A DNA stretch of 64,000 nucleotides from Rosistilla oblonga (GTDB taxonomy: Bacteria > Planctomycetota > Planctomycetia > Pirellulales > Pirellulaceae): contig NZ_CP036292.1 in NCBI RefSeq assembly GCF_007751715.1, forward strand, positions 2,480,001 to 2,544,000. Direction: 5' to 3'. Under the pieces are notes generated by a model, which had not been told where the DNA came from, made no database searches, and worked only from the letters and a program-made list of their open reading frames with translations. Below are positions 1-7,893 of this stretch, in pieces (the first letter of the stretch is position 1; every line of letters begins with the position of its first letter). The position numbers and the translations under genes are program-made.

Positions 1-1310
1 ACTGACGACATAGTTGCCGTTGCTAAGCGCCAGTACATTGGAGAATCCCACTTGGTCATTCGCGGTGGAACCGACGAGGCTGTTAGCCGTGCTGACCACG
101 CCGCTAATTCCGGTGGTGCCGTCGCCCCAAGTAGCCGCGCCCACATCGGCCGTAGCTCCGTTGTCCCAATCGGAGCTGGAGACGACATAGTTGCCGTTGC
201 TGAGCGGCGTCACCCCGGCGTTGCCGACATAGTCATACATATTGGAACCAACGAGGCTGTTAGCGTCGCTGACCACGCCGGTAATTCCCGTGGTGCCGTT
301 GCCCCAGGTAACCGCGCCCGCATTGTCTGCCGCTCCGTTGTCCCAGCGGGGGCTGGCGACGAGATAGTTGCCGTTGCTGAGTTCCGTCACGCCGTAACTG
401 CCGACTGCGTCATACGCCGTCGAACCGACGAGGCTGTTGCTGGCGTCGATCACACCGCGGACTCCCGTGCTCCCATTGCCCCAAGTTACCGCCCCCGCAT
501 TGGTTTCTGTGCCATTGTCCCAATAGTAGCTAACGACAACGTAGTTACCGTTGCTAAGAGCCGTGACGTTGCCGTTGCCGATGTTGTCAGACGTGTTGGA
601 ACCGACAAGGCTGTTGCTGGCGCTGATCTCACCGCTGACTCCCGTGCTGCCATCGCCCCAGGTAACCGCTCCCACATTGAAATCCGTCCCGTCATCCCAT
701 AATGGTGACTGGACGACATAGTTGCCGTTGCTGAGCGGCGTCACCCGATGCAAGCCCAGCATGTCAAAATCGCGGGAACCGACAAGGCTGTTGCTGGCGT
801 TGACCTCACCCTGGACTCCCGAGCTGCCGTCCCCCCAGGTAACCGCCCCAGCATTGGTCGCTGCACCGTTGTCCCAGAGGGAACTGCGGACGACATAGTT
901 ACCGTTGCTTAGTTCTGTCACGCCGCTATTGCCGACGCTGTCATCCGTCCGGGAACCGACGAGACTGTTGCTGGCGCTGACCGCGCCGCGGACTCCTGTG
1001 CTGCCGTCGCCCCAGGTCACAGCCCCTGCGTCGATCGCCGCACCGTTGTCCCAGAGGAGACTGCGGACGACATAGTTGCCGTCGGTAAGCACTGTCAAAT
1101 ACTCGTCGCCGACGTTGTCATCCGCCGTGGAACCGACCAGACTGTTGCTGGCGCTGACCACGCCACTGATTCCAGTGCTGCCGTCGGCCCAGGTTACCGC
1201 ACCGGCGTTGGTTGCCGCACCGTTGTTCCAATGCGGGCTTTGGATCACATAGTTGCCGGTGGCAATCGCCCTCACGCCGCCGCTACCGATCCGGTCATCG
1301 TCGCCAGATC
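1..1310 (-). repeat. Tandem 177-bp coding repeat, eight units, cut by the window edge
   Basis: The plus-strand word TAGTTGCCGTTGCT (or close variants) recurs at 11, 188, 365, 542, 719, 896, 1073 and 1250, so the period is exactly 177 bp (59 codons) with no indels. Each unit encodes, in order, NYVV, WDNG, AGAVTWGDG/NG, STG(V/I), SLVGS and LSNG. The units differ at many third positions and at several residues, so they are old duplications rather than a recent slippage array. The unit resembles the family of unknown function that I recall as DUF5650. The array continues beyond position 1. Confidence 0.9.
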
Positions 1311-3843
1311 CTAGCAGCGTGCTCAGTAATTCCCCTGTCTGACCGTTAAAGAGATAGACAGCGCCTGCGTCGTTGCCGCCAGCGTCATCATAGGGGGAGG
1401 TGACGACGACGTTGCCCGACGTCAACGGCACAACGGTGGCACCAAATTGATTGCCGGTGGCTGGGTTGGGATCGACAAACTGAGCCAGCGCCATCGCGAG
1501 TGTCAGCGTGCCGCTGCCATCCCCATCGCTATCGGCTTTTAAGGTCTGCAGGCCGCCGTTCGAAAGCAGGGGAGCCGCGATGGTGATGTCGTTTGTTGCA
1601 TCGAGCGAAATCGATCCGCCGCCGGTCTCGATCGAAGCCTCTGTGTTGATCGTGTCGGAAGTGATCGCCAACTGTTTGTCAGCCAGCGAAATCGAACCGT
1701 TGATGTTCACGGTATCGTCGCCCGACTGGCCATCGATGATCAGATCGGCAGCGTAATCGGAGGCGAGTCCATCGACGTTGATCTGATCGGCACCGTCCCC
1801 GGCGTTAATCGTTAATGAACCACTCGGATTCAGGAACGTTACCACTTCGCCCGCCGTCGAATCGACGGTGGTGCTTCCTGCACCGGCATCGGTCACTACG
1901 ATCGTTTCGTCGACCGAACTGTAGTTCAACGTCACGTTCGTTGCATTGATCGTCGACGCGATCGGCTCGAGCCCCAAATACGAAATCGTCGGATTGCCGC
2001 TGAGGTCGATGCTGCCGCTGTGTTCATCGACAAAGTGGTAATCTGCGTCGGCGAAACTGCCGCCGCTGAGCGCTAGCGAATCGCTCCCCGCACCGCCATC
2101 GAAGTCGACTCGGTGGGCGAACTTGCCGGCGGAGTAATCGAGCGACAACACGTCGTCGCCCGCCCCTCCATTGAACAGGATCTTGCCCGAAAATGCCGCG
2201 GCGGGAACGGTGATCGTGTCGGTTCCATTGCCGGTCGCCCCGGCGATGTTGATATATCCAATCGGCTGCGGCGTCGGACTCGAGATGTCCTGGATCGTGT
2301 AGTGCGTGCCGTCGAAACTGACTTGCAGATGATCCGCCTTGCCTGCGGCAGAGACATCGCTGATCACAAGATTGTCGCCGATGATTGTAGCGCTTGTTGC
2401 CGATTCGACAGGGACTCCCGTCACCGCTGTCAGGACGACGTCATTTCCTGTGCCACCGACATACGATATTTGCAACGATTGCCCACTGACGTTGATCAGC
2501 CCACCCTCGCTCAAACCCGAAAACGTACCGACGATGGGGTCCGATAGATCGTTGTCGATGATCGTGAAGGTGCTGCCGACAACTGCCGCGTAACTTAGGT
2601 CGACGTTCAGCGTCGCGTCGTTGAGATCGATATCACCGCTGAGATTCACCTGATCGTACTGCGTCCCGACGGTGGTGCCGTTCAGATCGATATCGACTCT
2701 GTTGCCGCTGCCGACGAAGCGAACCGATTTGCCGAGCGATAGGATACCGGTCCCACCCACAGGCCCAGGGCTCAACGTCGCACTCGATCCCAACTGGATT
2801 CGGTCGTCGGCGTCGGCGTGGCTGCTGTCGATCGAACCCGAACCAGCCAACGTTGCCGAGGAGACGGCAAACTCGTTGGAATGGGACGCATCAAGTGTGG
2901 TCGTGCCATCGAAGATGACACTGCCACCTCCGATAACTCGTAGGTCGTTTTTGTCGACAGATGAAATATCGCCTCCCAGCCGAAGCGAGGAATCGACATA
3001 ACTTTGCAAGAAGAAGTTGTCCCGAATGGTGTCACCAAAAACGATGTCGCCGTTCCAGGCGTTTTCGCCGATCGATGCGAGTGTGCCGCCGGAAGTGACC
3101 GTTAGCAGTTCGTCGGCGACGGTGATCGAATTCTCCAACTGCAATTTTGCGTCGTTCGACAGGCTTGTTCCGGTGGCGGGCGTGCCGTCGGCGGTTCCCA
3201 GTCCCCCAGCATCCTCGACGACCAACGAGCCGCCGGTGATCGACGTGCTGCCGGTAAAGGAGTTGCTGGCAGCAAAGACTGTCACCCCATTGCCACCGCT
3301 GACAAGATCCCCCGCACCGGAGATCGCGTCTTGGATCAGAGTCGTTCCCGATGTCGTGGTGAACGATAGATCGTGGCCATTCAGATCGATCGACCCCTGG
3401 ACCGAAAACGTTCCGCTTCCTGAGTTGCCAATCAAGGCGTTGTCCGTTAGCTGGACATCGAGACCAAAGGTATTGTCCGAACCATTCGACGTGACGCCCG
3501 CGGACAGCTTCACCGCGCTGCCCGAGATCTCGTAGTTGCTGCCCGCGATCAAGATCGAACCAAATTCCGTCCCTTCTGCAAAGTCGTTGACGTTGGCCGG
3601 ACGAGGCGCGTCTGCCGGGAAGACGAGGTCGTCGACAAGTCCTGGAACCGCATCTCCTTCCCAGTTCTCAGCCGTGCTCCACAGGTCGTTAGCGCCCCCG
3701 CCATCCCAAGTCGATACGGCCAACAGGCGTCGGTCTTCCAGCGATTCATGCCATAAGGTTCGTTGCATCAGCCCCCTGCGACGGGCCGCGGCGCGTTGGT
3801 GCTTGCGTTTTGACGAACCAAATAATTTGCCATGAATGCGCAT
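1..3843 (-). CDS. Giant extracellular repeat protein, N-terminal 1281 codons (C-terminus outside window)
   Basis: The minus-strand frame is open from 3843 to the window edge. I start it at the ATG at 3843, preceded by GGGA. The protein begins with about 26 Lys/Arg/His-rich residues and then the segment SLEDRRLLA, which fits the planctomycete extracellular N-terminal motif (Planc_extracel type; family name from memory). Next come Gly/Ser/Thr-rich beta stretches of autotransporter style, including VGSTFTIIDND and GGTGNDVVL. Two GGAGDD/GGAGSD motifs resemble RTX calcium loops, but they are not a full RTX array. From about 1440 down to 1 the protein is a run of propeller-like blades. The first blade, with DAGAVYLFNGQTGELL, looks like an FG-GAP unit; the later 59-residue blades read like NYVV-S--WDNGA-NAGAVTWGDGSTG. 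The likely role is a surface adhesin or matrix protein. That is inference, since no catalytic motif is visible. Confidence 0.85.
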   Translation of the reverse strand, partial: MRIHGKLFGSSKRKHQRAAARRRGLMQRTLWHESLEDRRLLAVSTWDGGGANDLWSTAENWEGDAVPGLVDDLVFPADAPRPANVNDFAEGTEFGSILIAGSNYEISGSAVKLSAGVTSNGSDNTFGLDVQLTDNALIGNSGSGTFSVQGSIDLNGHDLSFTTTSGTTLIQDAISGAGDLVSGGNGVTVFAASNSFTGSTSITGGSLVVEDAGGLGTADGTPATGTSLSNDAKLQLENSITVADELLTVTSGGTLASIGENAWNGDIVFGDTIRDNFFLQSYVDSSLRLGGDISSVDKNDLRVIGGGSVIFDGTTTLDASHSNEFAVSSATLAGSGSIDSSHADADDRIQLGSSATLSPGPVGGTGILSLGKSVRFVGSGNRVDIDLNGTTVGTQYDQVNLSGDIDLNDATLNVDLSYAAVVGSTFTIIDNDLSDPIVGTFSGLSEGGLINVSGQSLQISYVGGTGNDVVLTAVTGVPVESATSATIIGDNLVISDVSAAGKADHLQVSFDGTHYTIQDISSPTPQPIGYINIAGATGNGTDTITVPAAAFSGKILFNGGAGDDVLSLDYSAGKFAHRVDFDGGAGSDSLALSGGSFADADYHFVDEHSGSIDLSGNPTISYLGLEPIASTINATNVTLNYSSVDETIVVTDAGAGSTTVDSTAGEVVTFLNPSGSLTINAGDGADQINVDGLASDYAADLIIDGQSGDDTVNINGSISLADKQLAITSDTINTEASIETGGGSISLDATNDITIAAPLLSNGGLQTLKADSDGDGSGTLTLAMALAQFVDPNPATGNQFGATVVPLTSGNVVVTSPYDDAGGNDAGAVYLFNGQTGELLSTLLGSGDDDRIGSGGVRAIATGNYVIQSPHWNNGAATNAGAVTWADGSTGISGVVSASNSLVGSTADDNVGDEYLTVLTDGNYVVRSLLWDNGAAIDAGAVTWGDGSTGVRGAVSASNSLVGSRTDDSVGNSGVTELSNGNYVVRSSLWDNGAATNAGAVTWGDGSSGVQGEVNASNSLVGSRDFDMLGLHRVTPLSNGNYVVQSPLWDDGTDFNVGAVTWGDGSTGVSGEISASNSLVGSNTSDNIGNGNVTALSNGNYVVVSYYWDNGTETNAGAVTWGNGSTGVRGVIDASNSLVGSTAYDAVGSYGVTELSNGNYLVASPRWDNGAADNAGAVTWGNGTTGITGVVSDANSLVGSNMYDYVGNAGVTPLSNGNYVVSSSDWDNGATADVGAATWGDGTTGISGVVSTANSLVGSTANDQVGFSNVLALSNGNYVVS

Positions 3844-4579
3844 TCTCAATCCCAAACTTTGATGAACCTTGCTGCCAGCTTTCAGACACCAGCCTTGCCC
3901 TCACTCTTGCGACGCAAGTTACGCAACAGTAAGCAATTCCACCGAGATACAACGATCCCGTCCCCAACGGCTGAAACCCAGGAGTCTAGTCAACATGCAT
4001 CAGGGGGGGAAAGATCAACCCACACTGATTCGGAGCTTTCAGCACGAAGGTTTCCGTTTTTCTTCAACCGGCGCCGGTTGAACTTGTAGATGTGTAAACC
4101 GGAGTGACCAATTGAAGAGTCGAAGCTGAAGTGTTTGGCCCGTCGGGAATCGCTGCAGACGCTCGGCAGGCGTTGTTGCTCGCCAGTTGATAACGCAGAC
4201 CAAGCCAAGGTTTCCCCGCGGCGGCGAAAGACTTGCCTGCCAACCGCCGCCTCCAACTGTGATCGCGGCGACAGTCTGTCGCACAGTTCCTCTCCATCTT
4301 TCTGCTGCAAATTTTGAACAACGCATGCAGCGTTCGACAGCAAAAATGGAAACACAAGATGCTGTTGTAAACTTGATGTAAAGGGGCGTTTACTGTTCGT
4401 CTGCCGAGTTAGTCGTTGCGGTTTGTGTGGGCTCCCACTCCGGTTGCGGCAGCTTTCTTCGAGTCTTTGAACGTTGGCGGGAAAATGAAAGGGATTCCGC
4501 AATGAAATGTTCGATAGCCATCTTTGCGGGATCGCCGATAAAACATTCAGACGGATGCTCACGAACGGAATCGACAAAC
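3844..4579. other. 736-bp intergenic region between divergent genes
   Basis: No convincing gene: the small frames here have no recognisable domain and no good ribosome-binding site. The region must hold the promoters of the giant protein (leftward) and of the beta-barrel protein (rightward). It contains a perfect 20-bp palindrome at 4063-4082. Near 3907-3926 there is a small inverted pair TTGCG-A-CGCAA followed by GTTACGCAAC, which could be an operator. A GC-rich segment at about 4220-4255 could fold (GGCGGC paired with GCCGCC). I could not pick a clear -35/-10 pair. Confidence 0.5.
4063..4082. repeat. Perfect 20-bp palindrome
   Basis: TTCAACCGGCGCCGGTTGAA is fully self-complementary and is preceded on the plus strand by CGTTTTTC. 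Read on the minus strand it is followed by GAAAAACG, so neither strand shows the T-run of an intrinsic terminator. It may be a protein-binding site, a REP-like element or an RNA hairpin in a leader. Confidence 0.6.
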
Positions 4580-5551
4580 ATGCTGAAGTTCCATCAAAAA
4601 CGATTTCAAGTAGCCGCTTGGTTCCTCTTGTCGATGGGGCTCACTTCCATCGCGCAGGGACAATTCGGGTGCGATGCCTCAAGTGGTTGCGATGCAGTTG
4701 GCTGCGGTCCCACCACAAGTTGGAGCTTCGGTGCCAAGGCTCTGTTTTTGGAACGAGCCGACGATGACGTTCGCATTTTCTCGGGAGCCAACGGCAACTT
4801 TGATTCCGACGAATTCGATTTGGGATTCCAAGCTGGCTACGAACTCAATGGTCGCTACAACCTCAACGATTCCAACGCGTTAACCGTGCGATGGATGAGC
4901 GTCGATCGATGGAGCGACAGCCATCGCGATCTGGTCGGACCGGCAGGCAACGCAACTTTGAATGCGACCGCGCCGTTCACCTTTCCCGGTGTCACGTCGA
5001 TCGATGGCGTTCACACATCCGACTTACATAGTCTGGAACTTGGCATCAGTCGGCGGTTGACCGAATCGGTCCGATTGACGACCGGTTTCCGTTACCTGGA
5101 GATCGACGATCGGATCGGCTTTCGTTTAGACGCCGCAGCGACCCCAACAACCATCGACACCGCGGCGCAGAACCGATTGTACGGTGGACAGGTTGGCTTG
5201 GAATCGGAACTGTTCCGCAAAGGGAAATGGTCGCTCGACGGCTTTGGGCAGGTCGGTCTTTTCGGCAATGCCGCAAAACAATCGACATTGCTCGACACGG
5301 GAGTCGTTCAGATTCGTGACGCGGGGGACCGTGGGAAATTCTCTTTCTTGGCAGAACTCGGGCTGAATGCACGCAGAAGTCTGACCAGCCAGCTGGATCT
5401 CGTGGCGGGCTACCAAGTCATGTGGGTCACATCGGTTGCCGTCGCCTCGGATGAACTTGTGCATTCGAACTTCATCGCCCCGCACGGCGTCGACGCCTCC
5501 GACAGTGTCTTCTACCACGGAGCGACAGTGGGCTTGGAATATCACTATTAA
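4580..5551 (+). CDS. Outer-membrane beta-barrel (BBP7-like) protein
   Basis: 323 residues from the ATG at 4580. This start gives a normal signal peptide (LKFHQKR, a hydrophobic stretch, then AQG-QFG). An upstream in-frame ATG at 4502 has a better Shine-Dalgarno (GAAAGGGA) but would add 26 residues before the signal peptide. After the signal there are three cysteines in 13 residues (GCDASSGCDAVGC), then alternating hydrophobic/polar strands rich in aromatic residues, and the chain ends in LEYHY as in barrel proteins. Spacing and composition resemble the planctomycete putative beta-barrel porin family BBP7. The family call is by style, not by a diagnostic motif. It is probably an outer-membrane channel or structural barrel, transcribed alone. 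Confidence 0.6.
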   Translation: MLKFHQKRFQVAAWFLLSMGLTSIAQGQFGCDASSGCDAVGCGPTTSWSFGAKALFLERADDDVRIFSGANGNFDSDEFDLGFQAGYELNGRYNLNDSNALTVRWMSVDRWSDSHRDLVGPAGNATLNATAPFTFPGVTSIDGVHTSDLHSLELGISRRLTESVRLTTGFRYLEIDDRIGFRLDAAATPTTIDTAAQNRLYGGQVGLESELFRKGKWSLDGFGQVGLFGNAAKQSTLLDTGVVQIRDAGDRGKFSFLAELGLNARRSLTSQLDLVAGYQVMWVTSVAVASDELVHSNFIAPHGVDASDSVFYHGATVGLEYHY

Positions 5552-5680
5552 CCACCGGTGCAAACCCTGTGGTGCCTGTCCCACTCCCGAGTGCAACTTG
5601 CCGCGAACGAAAACGGTCCGCTCTCTGAGTTACCAATCGAGGCAATGAGGTTTGGCCATCGCTGCCGAGCCTCGTGATGA

Positions 5681-5693
5681 AGAGCTAAGCTCT
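5681..5693. terminator. Short palindrome between convergent genes
   Basis: AGAGCT-A-AGCTCT lies in the 197-bp gap between the convergent beta-barrel and hydrolase genes. It is short and lacks a T-run, so it is only a weak terminator candidate. I see nothing else in this gap. Confidence 0.25.
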
Positions 5694-5748
5694 CGATGCT
5701 GGATAGTTGAACTTGCTGGAGCGCCGATTCCGGTCGTCGCGTAGATGG

Positions 5749-6918
5749 CTACTTGGCGTTGGTCGGTTGGCCGAAGTGCTGTTGCAGGAATTCAAGCGTT
5801 TTGTTGTTCGACCAGGCGTGGCCGCCGTCGAAGAAGTCGGCTGCGACGTTGTCCGGTTTGCCCAGCAGCGTATAAACCTGTTGCAGCGTGTCAAAGCCTT
5901 CGCGGGCTCCAGCGATCGGGAAGATCCGATCGTCGACTCCATTGATCAATAGCACGGGCCGCGGCGCGTAGAGTGCAACGACATCGGCCATCTCTGCATA
6001 ATGCATGATCCGCGGCAGACAGTTGCAGATGCAGTGGCGAATCGGAAAGATCGATGATCGATAGGTCGAGAATGCTCCGGCGATCATCGCCAGCTTGACC
6101 CGTTCGTCCAGCACCGGCAGGTACATCGACAGCGTTCCACCACCGGACAGCCCAGCAACGCCGATCTTGTCGGGATCGACCTCCCCATCGCGACTCTGCA
6201 GGAAATCGATCACCCGCATCGCATCCCAGCATCGCAGGCCTTGTGGGGTCATCCCCAGCAGCAACGAATCCATCGTCATCTGTGTACAGCTGCGGCGCAG
6301 ACTCTTGATCCCCACGTCCTGATTCCCGGCGGTCTCATTCCAACCGCGGACGTTGATTGCCGCGGTGACGTAGCCGTGCTTGGCCAGGAAGACCGCGTAG
6401 TCGAGGCTGCTGTCTTGGATCTTTTTCGCCGCTTCGGCGCTGTCCGCTTCACCGATATAGGGAACGATCCCGCTGTGCCCGTGCAAACAGACGATCGCCG
6501 GCAGCGGCGCTGCGCGTTGATCAGGCACAAAATAATAGACCGGCGCCCAGTAGTTCGCTTCGGTGCGAACGTAGATCTTGTGTCGAGTGAACGTTTCGAA
6601 TTTCTTCTCTTCGGCCCACTTCACTTCCAATGGAACCCGCTCGGGCATCTTGCCCAACAGATCGACGACAACCTCCTGCAGACCCTGTTGCCATTGCTGA
6701 TGTTCAGCCACCGTTTCCGCTTGCCATCGCATCGTCGGTTCGGCGCTATCGGCTAGCTGAGCAAAACTGCCGGCGATCTGATGCGGCACCTGCACCGCCG
6801 CCGGTTCCTCCGCATGCAGTGACTGCGGCGTTGCTGTGAATTGGCCGCCGGCGAGCAGACTGATTCCCGTCAGCAGGGAGATGGCGAAGCGGATGGCTGG
6901 GCGAGTGGTTTGATTCAT
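5749..6918 (-). CDS. Secreted alpha/beta hydrolase (acetyl xylan esterase-like)
   Basis: 389 residues; the ATG at 6918 is preceded by AGGA at about 8 bp. A signal peptide occupies about residues 1-36. The alpha/beta-hydrolase fold is supported by LHGHSG (145-150, oxyanion region), the nucleophile elbow GLSGGG (256-261, Ser258), Asp330 in NGVDDRIFP, and His368 in GGHAW. This is a complete catalytic triad. The layout resembles Abhydrolase_7 / acetyl-xylan-esterase-like enzymes common in planctomycetes. The likely role is ester removal from polysaccharides in the periplasm. The substrate is not deducible. It is the last of the run of minus-strand genes and is separated by 84 bp from the transglutaminase gene, so it may be co-transcribed. 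Confidence 0.85.
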   Translation of the reverse strand: MNQTTRPAIRFAISLLTGISLLAGGQFTATPQSLHAEEPAAVQVPHQIAGSFAQLADSAEPTMRWQAETVAEHQQWQQGLQEVVVDLLGKMPERVPLEVKWAEEKKFETFTRHKIYVRTEANYWAPVYYFVPDQRAAPLPAIVCLHGHSGIVPYIGEADSAEAAKKIQDSSLDYAVFLAKHGYVTAAINVRGWNETAGNQDVGIKSLRRSCTQMTMDSLLLGMTPQGLRCWDAMRVIDFLQSRDGEVDPDKIGVAGLSGGGTLSMYLPVLDERVKLAMIAGAFSTYRSSIFPIRHCICNCLPRIMHYAEMADVVALYAPRPVLLINGVDDRIFPIAGAREGFDTLQQVYTLLGKPDNVAADFFDGGHAWSNNKTLEFLQQHFGQPTNAK

Positions 6919-7002
6919 CGAAAATTCCTACGCTGGGAGTGTCTTTTGTCGTTGCATGCGACCAATTGCTGGGCACAAGCCTGACACGTCCGGCGTCAAC
7001 TT

Positions 7003-7893
7003 TCAAGCGTCGGGCGAAATCGTCGCCACGTCGACGCTGACATCCATCCGGTTCTTGCCACCGCCGATGAAGACGCCTTGGATCGGGCAGAGATCGCTGT
7101 AGTCCTGCCCCCAGCCGATTGTGATGTGATCGGTGGCAGGGATCATGTTATTCGTCGGATCGAAATCGACCCAACCGATCTCGTCGCCACAATACAGCGA
7201 CAACCAAGCGTGCGATTGGTCGTTGCCGATCAACCGCTCTTTGCCCGGCGGAGGCAGCGTTCGCAGGTATCCGCTGACGTAGCGAGAGGCCAGACCGATC
7301 GATCGCAAGCAGGCGATTTGCAGGTGGGCAAAGTCTTGGCAGACGCCCGCTCGTTGCTTGAAGACGACGTCGACAGGCGTGCTGACCGTGGTCGCTCGCG
7401 GATCGTACTTAAAGTCTTCGAAGATCCGCCGCGTTAAATCGAGCCCCGCTTCAACGATCGGCCGTCCCTTGGTGAAACTGGCCAACGTATATTCAGTGTA
7501 CGCCGGATCGCGTGGCACGATCCGCGAGGCAAACGAAAACTGATACGCCGATAGGCTCAATTCGTCGCGACGTTTGGCGATGCCCTGCGCGACATCCTCC
7601 CACGGCGGCGACGCGGTAAAGGCGGGCGGCCGCGTGATCGGACGGACCTCGACATTGCTGGTCGCGGTCACAGTCAAGCTGCGATGCGGTTCTTGGATCG
7701 AAAAGTAATCGACGCGATTGCCGAAATAATCTTTCTGGCACGTCGACGCAAACGCATCCGGCTTGATCAACAAATGGAAGTTGGTCACCGTTTGCTGTGG
7801 CAGCGAACGCGCGGCGAGATGGATCTTGTTGTGACAAACTCCAACCGGCTGGCTGTAGTTGTATTTTGTGGTGTGGGTGATCCGGTACTTCAT
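7003..7893 (-). CDS. Transglutaminase-like cysteine protein
   Basis: 296 residues. The start ATG overlaps the stop of the ATP-grasp gene (ATGA), which indicates translational coupling. Residues about 1-85 match the bacterial transglutaminase N-terminal domain (YRITHTTKYNYSQPV). The core has Cys185 in RAGVCQDFAH, His228 in SHAW and Asp245 in FDPTNN, the expected triad. There is no signal peptide, so it is cytoplasmic. In many bacteria this protein is encoded beside a circularly permuted ATP-grasp protein and an alpha-E protein; comparative genomics has proposed that they make or modify a peptide. The reaction is unproven. It could act as a peptidase or as an amide-forming enzyme. Confidence 0.9.
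   Translation of the reverse strand: MKYRITHTTKYNYSQPVGVCHNKIHLAARSLPQQTVTNFHLLIKPDAFASTCQKDYFGNRVDYFSIQEPHRSLTVTATSNVEVRPITRPPAFTASPPWEDVAQGIAKRRDELSLSAYQFSFASRIVPRDPAYTEYTLASFTKGRPIVEAGLDLTRRIFEDFKYDPRATTVSTPVDVVFKQRAGVCQDFAHLQIACLRSIGLASRYVSGYLRTLPPPGKERLIGNDQSHAWLSLYCGDEIGWVDFDPTNNMIPATDHITIGWGQDYSDLCPIQGVFIGGGKNRMDVSVDVATISPDA

Noticed and set aside
1-1310. CRISPR-like or satellite array because of the regular period
   Set aside because: The 177-bp period is a whole number of codons, units vary mainly at silent and surface positions, and the frame is open throughout. There is no short conserved repeat with unique spacers.
1790-2160. RTX (hemolysin-type) calcium-binding array in the giant protein
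   Set aside because: Only two isolated GGAGDD/GGAGSD motifs occur; a real RTX array needs several nine-residue repeats in series.
3990-4577. 195-codon minus-strand frame in the 736-bp intergenic region
   Set aside because: No recognisable domain, odd composition and no good ribosome-binding site. It runs through the 20-bp palindrome and overlaps the promoter area of the barrel gene.
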